A stretch of 17,944 nucleotides of DNA from CAISGS01 sp044376615. Lineage in GTDB: Bacteria > Pseudomonadota > Alphaproteobacteria > Caulobacterales > Caulobacteraceae. The stretch covers positions 1 through 17,944 of the forward strand of contig JBILKO010000044.1 in NCBI GenBank assembly GCA_044376615.1. Reading direction: 5' to 3'. This document shows positions 14,146-17,944 of the stretch, in pieces. Numbering within the stretch: position 1 is the first letter of the stretch; the number at the start of each line of letters is the position of its first letter. The notes under the pieces were generated by a model. The model made no database searches. It was not told where the DNA came from and worked only from the letters and a program-made list of their open reading frames with translations. The translations under genes were made by a program, and so were the position numbers.

Positions 14146-14472
14146 GTGAACCGAGGCGATATATATATGGTTCGCCTTGATCCCTCTAAAGGCGGCGAGC
14201 AGTTCGGATTTGGTCCTGTGGTCGTTGTATCGCCTTCGCCATTTAATCAAGGCTCAGGCCTATCCATTGTGCTACCAATCACAAGCGGCGCAAACATAGC
14301 TCGTAAAGTGAGACACGGGGTTAAGATTTCGGGCATCGAGACCAACGGAATTGTACGCTGCGATCAGCCTAGGGTCCTAGACATGAATGCCCGAGAGGGA
14401 CGGAAAATCGATGAGCTTCCTCCGGCCCAGATCAATGAAGCCATGGCCAGACTTGCCGCCCTACTGGGATAG
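14146..14472 (+). CDS. PemK/MazF-family toxin, no antitoxin visible
   Basis: This 108-aa protein has the MazF/PemK fold markers: NRGDIYMVRLDPSKGGEQ (first strand and Gly-rich loop), GPVVVVSPSPFN, VLPITSG and NGIVRCDQPRVLDM. Most of these toxins are sequence-specific mRNA endoribonucleases. The GTG start has AAGGA 9 nt upstream. An antitoxin gene normally precedes this family and often overlaps it. Here the only upstream frame is a ten-codon stretch (14117-14149) that ends in a GTGA overlap with the toxin start, and the preceding real gene is the phosphodiesterase. Base use is more AT-rich at the start than in its neighbours, which hints at acquisition. It is followed after 3 nt by the FemAB-like gene. 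Confidence 0.88.
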   Translation: MNRGDIYMVRLDPSKGGEQFGFGPVVVVSPSPFNQGSGLSIVLPITSGANIARKVRHGVKISGIETNGIVRCDQPRVLDMNAREGRKIDELPPAQINEAMARLAALLG

Positions 14473-14475
14473 GTA

Positions 14476-15642
14476 ATGACCGCAATTAAGTCTTCGGTTC
14501 GTGTTCATCGGCGTATTGCCGAAATTGGCCAGTCAGCATGGGGTGCCTGCACCGCCAATCCGGACTATCAGGCTAATCCCTTTGTCAGCTATGCCTTCCT
14601 TGATGCCCTAGAACTGTCGGGCTGCGCGATCGCTCAGACCGGCTGGGCGCCGCACCATTTGGCCGTAGAGGATGAGGCTGGAGCCGTGGCGGCAGTCATG
14701 CCGCTTTATCTCAAGGCCCATTCTCAGGGCGAATATGTTTTCGACCATGCCTGGGCCCAGGCCTATGAGCGGGTGGGTGGCCAGTATTACCCAAAGCTGC
14801 AATGCGCAGCACCGTTTTCGCCCGTGACCGGACCACGCCTCTTGGTCCGCCCGGACGTTGATCCGGTGATTGCCAAACGCACCCTACTTGGCGGGGCCGT
14901 GACCTTGGCCGAGCGGCTGGAGGCCTCGTCGTTGCACATCACCTTTCCCTTACGTCAGGACTGGGATTTCTTGGGAGATGAGGGCCTGCTTCAGCGCCAG
15001 GACCAGCAATATCATTGGCACAATGCCGGCTATGCGACCTTTGAGGACTTCTTGGCAGCCCTATCCTCCAATCGGCGCAAGACGATCCGGCGTGAGCGGC
15101 GCGATGCCCAGGCGGGCCTTGAAATTGTTGGCCTATCGGGCGAGGCCCTAACTGAAGACGCCTGGGATGCGTTTTACCAATTCTATGAAGACACCGGCGC
15201 GCGCAAATGGGGCCGCCCCTATCTGAACCGCCAGTTTTTCAGCCTGCTCGGCCAGACGCTTGGTGATCGGGTCCTGTTGGTCATGGCCAAACGCGGCGAG
15301 CGCTATATTGCCGGGGCCCTTAACCTGCTCGGCGATGACTGTATTTATGGCCGCAATTGGGGGGCGGTCGAGGAGGTGCCCTTCCTGCATTTCGAACTGT
15401 GCTATTACCAGGCCATCGAACACGCCATCCGCCTTGGCTTGCCCAGGGTCGAGGCGGGCGCGCAAGGCCAGCACAAGATTGCCCGCGGCTATCTCCCTGC
15501 CCCCGTCTATTCAGCCCATTTCATCGCCGACCCCGCCTTGCGCGAACCGGTGCGCCGCTATCTGGACCAGGAGCGCGCGGCGGTTCAAAATGAAATGGAC
15601 TGGCTGGCCGAGGAATACTCGCCCTTCAAGGCCACCCCCTGA
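14476..15642 (+). CDS. FemAB-like / GNAT-type acyltransferase (DUF482)
   Basis: This 388-aa protein matches the DUF482 (peptidogalycan biosynthesis/FemAB-like) pattern: NPFVSYAFLDALELSGCA near residue 35, HLAVEDEAGAVAAVMPLYLK, GEYVFDHAWAQAYERVGGQYYPKLQ, SSNRRKTIRRERRDAQAGL, FYQFYEDTGARKWGRPYLNRQFF and HFELCYYQAIEHAIRLGLPRVEAGAQGQHKIARGY. The family belongs to the acyl-CoA N-acyltransferase fold group. Its natural substrate is not established, though a role in cell-envelope precursor modification has been suggested from the FemAB resemblance. No signal peptide or membrane segment is evident. It lies 3 nt after the toxin gene and 15 nt before the HIT gene, consistent with one transcript. Confidence 0.9.
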   Translation: MTAIKSSVRVHRRIAEIGQSAWGACTANPDYQANPFVSYAFLDALELSGCAIAQTGWAPHHLAVEDEAGAVAAVMPLYLKAHSQGEYVFDHAWAQAYERVGGQYYPKLQCAAPFSPVTGPRLLVRPDVDPVIAKRTLLGGAVTLAERLEASSLHITFPLRQDWDFLGDEGLLQRQDQQYHWHNAGYATFEDFLAALSSNRRKTIRRERRDAQAGLEIVGLSGEALTEDAWDAFYQFYEDTGARKWGRPYLNRQFFSLLGQTLGDRVLLVMAKRGERYIAGALNLLGDDCIYGRNWGAVEEVPFLHFELCYYQAIEHAIRLGLPRVEAGAQGQHKIARGYLPAPVYSAHFIADPALREPVRRYLDQERAAVQNEMDWLAEEYSPFKATP

Positions 15643-15657
15643 CCAAAGGATAGAGCT

Positions 15658-16092
15658 ATGAGCCTGACCGGTACCTATGACGAGGCCAATATCTTTGCCA
15701 AGATCATTCGCGGTGAGATGCCTGCGATAAAGGTCTATGAAGACGCCCAGGTTTTGGCCTTTTTGGACGTGTTTCCACAGTCGCCGGGCCATTGCCTAGT
15801 GATTTCCAAGACGGCGCAAGCGCGAAACCTGTTTGACATTGCACCCAGTGACCTGACCGCGATCACCCTCGCTGTTCAAAAAGTCGCCAAGGCCGTGCGC
15901 GATGCCTTAAAGCCAGATGGGGTGGTCATCACCCAGTTCAATGGCGCGCCAGCAGGCCAGACCGTGTTTCATCTGCATGTCCATATCATCCCGCGCTATG
16001 ACGGGATCGCGCTCGCGGGCCATGGGCATGGCCAAATGGCGGACATGAATGAGTTGAAGGCGACGGCCAGCAAGATTGCCGCCGCCCTTTAG
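15658..16092 (+). CDS. HIT family (histidine triad) hydrolase
   Basis: This 144-aa protein has the Hint-branch layout: NIFAKIIRGEMPAIKVYED at the start, FLDVFPQSPGHCLVISK, ITQFNGAPAGQTVFHLHVHI with the triad H105-x-H107-x-H109, and a C-terminal helix. H107 is the expected nucleophile that forms a nucleotidyl intermediate. Such proteins hydrolyse nucleoside phosphoramidates or related adenylated compounds; the cellular substrate is unclear. AAGGATAG before the ATG is a good ribosome-binding site. Its stop codon abuts the coq4 stop on the other strand with no base between them. Confidence 0.95.
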   Translation: MSLTGTYDEANIFAKIIRGEMPAIKVYEDAQVLAFLDVFPQSPGHCLVISKTAQARNLFDIAPSDLTAITLAVQKVAKAVRDALKPDGVVITQFNGAPAGQTVFHLHVHIIPRYDGIALAGHGHGQMADMNELKATASKIAAAL

Positions 16093-16875
16093 CTAGGCCG
16101 CGGCCTTGCCCAAGACCCCGTCCCGGGCAGAAGCGGGAATGGATTCATAAATGGTTGGCCGGGCGATCTTTAAACGCGCGCGCGCCTGATCCAGAGGCTC
16201 AGCAAACAGGGCTTCATAATCCTGCTCAGGCAACCATCCGGCCTTGGCCCCGTTGCGCCAGGCCTGAAGTACGGCCTTGCCATAGGGCAGGCCCGACTTC
16301 GAGCTTTCGAGCTGCAGGGCTGCGCCCGCGCCGATAAAGCCAAAGCCCAAGGAATTGGTCTGGGCAAAGGAGAAGCTCACCACACAGGCTTCGCCCAAGG
16401 CGTCGGTGCCATAGCCGGTCAAGACATGCCAGATATCGTGCACATCGCGCAGGCGACGGCCGTACCAGGCCAAGGGATGCTCTGCATCAATTTCGCCCGT
16501 AACCTTGCGGCTCTCATCGGCAAGGCCATAGGCACTGAGACCGCGCGGCGCGATAAAATCCTTATAGGCGGCACCGACCGTACCGGGCGCAAAACTGGCC
16601 ACCCAATCGCGATCTTGCAGGCGGTCCGCGAGCTCCAGACGCTTATAGGCCTGGCGGCCACCTTCTGGTGACTGCAAAAGCCGCTGATAGCCTTTTGGCA
16701 AGGCGCGGCCGGCCAGGGCCTGCATGATGACAAAGACTTGTTCAGTGTCTTCCTTATTAGCAATCAATTTGCGAAAGGCCAGAAGGGCCTTAAGCGGGCG
16801 CAAGCGATAATCGTGCTGAGTGACCGCGACCGACGGATCTGCGTCAATATCAATGGCGTAATCAGCAGCTGTCAT
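16093..16875 (-). CDS. coq4: Coq4-family ubiquinone biosynthesis protein
   Basis: This 260-aa protein has the Coq4 zinc-ligand motif HDxxH-x11-E: H146, D147 and H150 in RDVHDIWHVLTGYG, and E162 in ALGEACVV. Around it are the family segments PLKALLAFRKLIANKEDT, LPKGYQRLLQSPEGG and HPLAWYGRRLRDVHD. Coq4 acts on the benzoquinone ring at the C1 position during ubiquinone synthesis, reported as oxidative decarboxylation; in bacteria it can replace other C1 enzymes. A late LPYGKAVLQAWRNGAKAGWL continues the domain. The ATG lies about 25 bp from a palindrome that may be an operator. The gene converges with the HIT gene. Confidence 0.93.
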   Translation of the reverse strand: MTAADYAIDIDADPSVAVTQHDYRLRPLKALLAFRKLIANKEDTEQVFVIMQALAGRALPKGYQRLLQSPEGGRQAYKRLELADRLQDRDWVASFAPGTVGAAYKDFIAPRGLSAYGLADESRKVTGEIDAEHPLAWYGRRLRDVHDIWHVLTGYGTDALGEACVVSFSFAQTNSLGFGFIGAGAALQLESSKSGLPYGKAVLQAWRNGAKAGWLPEQDYEALFAEPLDQARARLKIARPTIYESIPASARDGVLGKAAA

Positions 16876-16899
16876 GATACTTGCTCCAACTCATTTCGT

Positions 16900-16923
16900 A
16901 AAAATGACGCGTCCGTCATTTTT
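16900..16923. promoter_or_regulatory. Palindromic operator-like site between coq4 and the RHH gene
   Basis: AAAAATGACG (16900-16909) and CGTCATTTTT (16914-16923) are perfect 10-bp inverted arms around a 4-bp centre. Both flanking genes are transcribed away from it, so it cannot be a terminator for either. TGACG-N4-CGTCA resembles operators of TetR-type regulators, which often control neighbouring metabolic genes. No such regulator is encoded in the window. Confidence 0.6.
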
Positions 16924-16939
16924 TGTCAATAGGCACCGT

Positions 16940-17158
16940 ATGAGCACCCTGCGCAAACGCTCCATCAACCTATCCGGCCACGCGACTTCTCTAGCGCTAG
17001 AGCCAGAATTCTGGGCCGTGCTCGAAACCATGGCCAGCGAAAAAGGCATCAGTATGGCAGCCTTAATTGGCCAGATTGACCAGGCGCGCCCGGGCCAATT
17101 GCTGGCCTCGGCTTGCCGTTTAGCTGTGTTGGCGCATGTTCAAGCGAGGCCAGCCTAA
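16940..17158 (+). CDS. Ribbon-helix-helix domain protein
   Basis: This 72-aa protein reads KRSINLSGHATSLALEPEFW, then AVLETMASEKGISMAALIGQID and a C-terminal helix ending ACRLAVLAHVQARPA. This fits the RHH_4 family (ribbon strand RSINLSG, helix with EPEFW, second helix GISMAALIGQID). Members are probable DNA-binding proteins of unknown target, common in alphaproteobacteria. The ATG at 16940 follows GGCACC, and the ribosome-binding site is weak (AGG 6 nt upstream). An upstream in-frame extension exists but covers the palindrome and is not supported. It could act on the adjacent palindrome, but that is only a guess. Confidence 0.82.
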   Translation: MSTLRKRSINLSGHATSLALEPEFWAVLETMASEKGISMAALIGQIDQARPGQLLASACRLAVLAHVQARPA

Positions 17159-17230
17159 TACTGGCCCCTTAAGGCCGCGTGAACATGTGCTAGTTTCGCG
17201 CCCAACCCACACAGAATCGAGTCCTTCGCC

Positions 17231-17944
17231 TTGACTGACCATCCTGCCGAAACGCCGCCTGTGCGCATAAGCGACCTTGCTCGGGCCGATCGCGCGCCAA
17301 ACTCTGGGACTGGTCACTATCTGGACGGCCTCAACACCGAACAAAAGCAGGCGGTCGAGGCCCTGGACGGCCCGGTCTTGGTTCTGGCGGGCGCAGGCAC
17401 AGGTAAGACGCGGGTCCTGACCACGCGCCTGACCCACATATTGAGTCAAAACAAGGCCCGCCCTTGGGAAATCCTCGCCGTGACCTTTACCAATAAGGCC
17501 GCGCGGGAAATGCGCGAGCGCATAACCCATATGATTGGCCCCCAGGCCGAGGGCCTGCGCTGGCTTGGCACGTTTCACGCCATAGCGGCCCAGATCTTGC
17601 GGCGCCACCCAGAACTAGTCGGCCTGAAATCGACCTATACCATCCTCGACACCGACGATCAGGAGCGCCTGATCAAACAGGTCCTGGAATCGCAAAACAT
17701 CGATGCCAAGCGTTGGCCCGCTAAGCTGATGCTGGGCCTGATCGATCAATGGAAGAATCGAGGCTGGACACCGGCCAAGGTCCCCGCCGGTGAAAGCGCC
17801 CTTTTTGGCAAAAATCAGGGCCAGCAGGTCTATGCCCAGTACCAAGACCGCTTGCGGGTGCTCAATGCCTGCGATTTTGGCGATCTGTTGCTACATAACC
17901 TGACCCTGTTCACTGAGCATCCAGATGTGCTGGCCGAGTATCAG
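17231..17944 (+). CDS. uvrD: UvrD/PcrA-family DNA helicase, 5' part
   Basis: The frame runs off the right edge after 238 codons. Visible superfamily 1A motifs are the Q motif LNTEQKQAVEAL, Walker A LAGAGTGKTRVLTTRL, motif Ia VTFTNKAAREMRERI, and GTFHAIAAQILRRH. It continues through FGDLLL and stops at VLAEYQ, just before motif II would be expected. It is a 3'-5' DNA helicase acting in mismatch and excision repair or replication restart; UvrD versus PcrA or Rep cannot be settled from this part. The start is uncertain. No ATG is available: TTG 17231 gives a roughly 35-residue low-complexity lead, and an in-frame GTG lies at 17261. Confidence 0.9.
   Translation, partial: MTDHPAETPPVRISDLARADRAPNSGTGHYLDGLNTEQKQAVEALDGPVLVLAGAGTGKTRVLTTRLTHILSQNKARPWEILAVTFTNKAAREMRERITHMIGPQAEGLRWLGTFHAIAAQILRRHPELVGLKSTYTILDTDDQERLIKQVLESQNIDAKRWPAKLMLGLIDQWKNRGWTPAKVPAGESALFGKNQGQQVYAQYQDRLRVLNACDFGDLLLHNLTLFTEHPDVLAEYQ

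Overview
The window reads as chromosomal DNA of a GC-rich alphaproteobacterium, most likely of the Caulobacterales or a close relative. The strongest marker is an intact divK-pleD pair. The PleD copy is 454 residues long and keeps the catalytic, inhibitory-site and phospho-acceptor residues at the positions I remember for Caulobacter crescentus PleD. A DinB polymerase with a Cys-rich N-terminal extension and a Coq4-type ubiquinone gene fit the same group. No rRNA, tRNA, insertion sequence or prophage gene was seen.

Positions 1-4740 hold a compact type II-C CRISPR-Cas locus. At the left edge are two identical 36-bp repeats with a 30-bp spacer, and the array continues outside the window. On the minus strand follow cas9 (about 1048 aa), cas1 and cas2, with no csn2 or cas4. 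A tracrRNA gene on the plus strand lies directly upstream of cas9. Its first 23 nt pair with the repeat with a single G-U wobble, and a promoter is correctly spaced in front of it. The repeat and tracrRNA resemble, from memory, those of Parvibaculum lavamentivorans. Pairing fixes crRNA orientation as plus, so the array is transcribed towards cas2, against the cas operon.

Positions 4752-8664 are housekeeping: a TraB/GumN-like protein, a 59-aa YccF-like membrane protein, the ribosome-rescue factor ArfB, a lipid-anchored cytochrome c, and tatA-tatB-tatC on the minus strand. Positions 8782-10522 are divK-pleD, with a candidate CtrA box upstream of divK.

Positions 10636-12560 hold a HAD-family protein whose catalytic Asp motif lies upstream of every standard start codon, followed by dinB. 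The roughly 305-base gap after dinB is packed with GC-rich hairpins, including a 25-bp inverted pair of REP type. A co-directional run then follows: RidA family, glycerophosphodiester phosphodiesterase, a PemK/MazF toxin without a visible antitoxin, a FemAB-like acyltransferase (DUF482) and a HIT protein. coq4 converges on the HIT gene with no intergenic base. It is divergent from a small ribbon-helix-helix gene across a 10-bp-arm palindrome that looks like an operator. The right edge holds the 5' part of a UvrD/PcrA helicase gene.

I see no wholly new system. The most informative parts are the CRISPR regulatory region (overlapping divergent tracrRNA and cas9 control, a G8 tract at the cas9 ribosome-binding site, repeat-internal promoters) and the orphan toxin.
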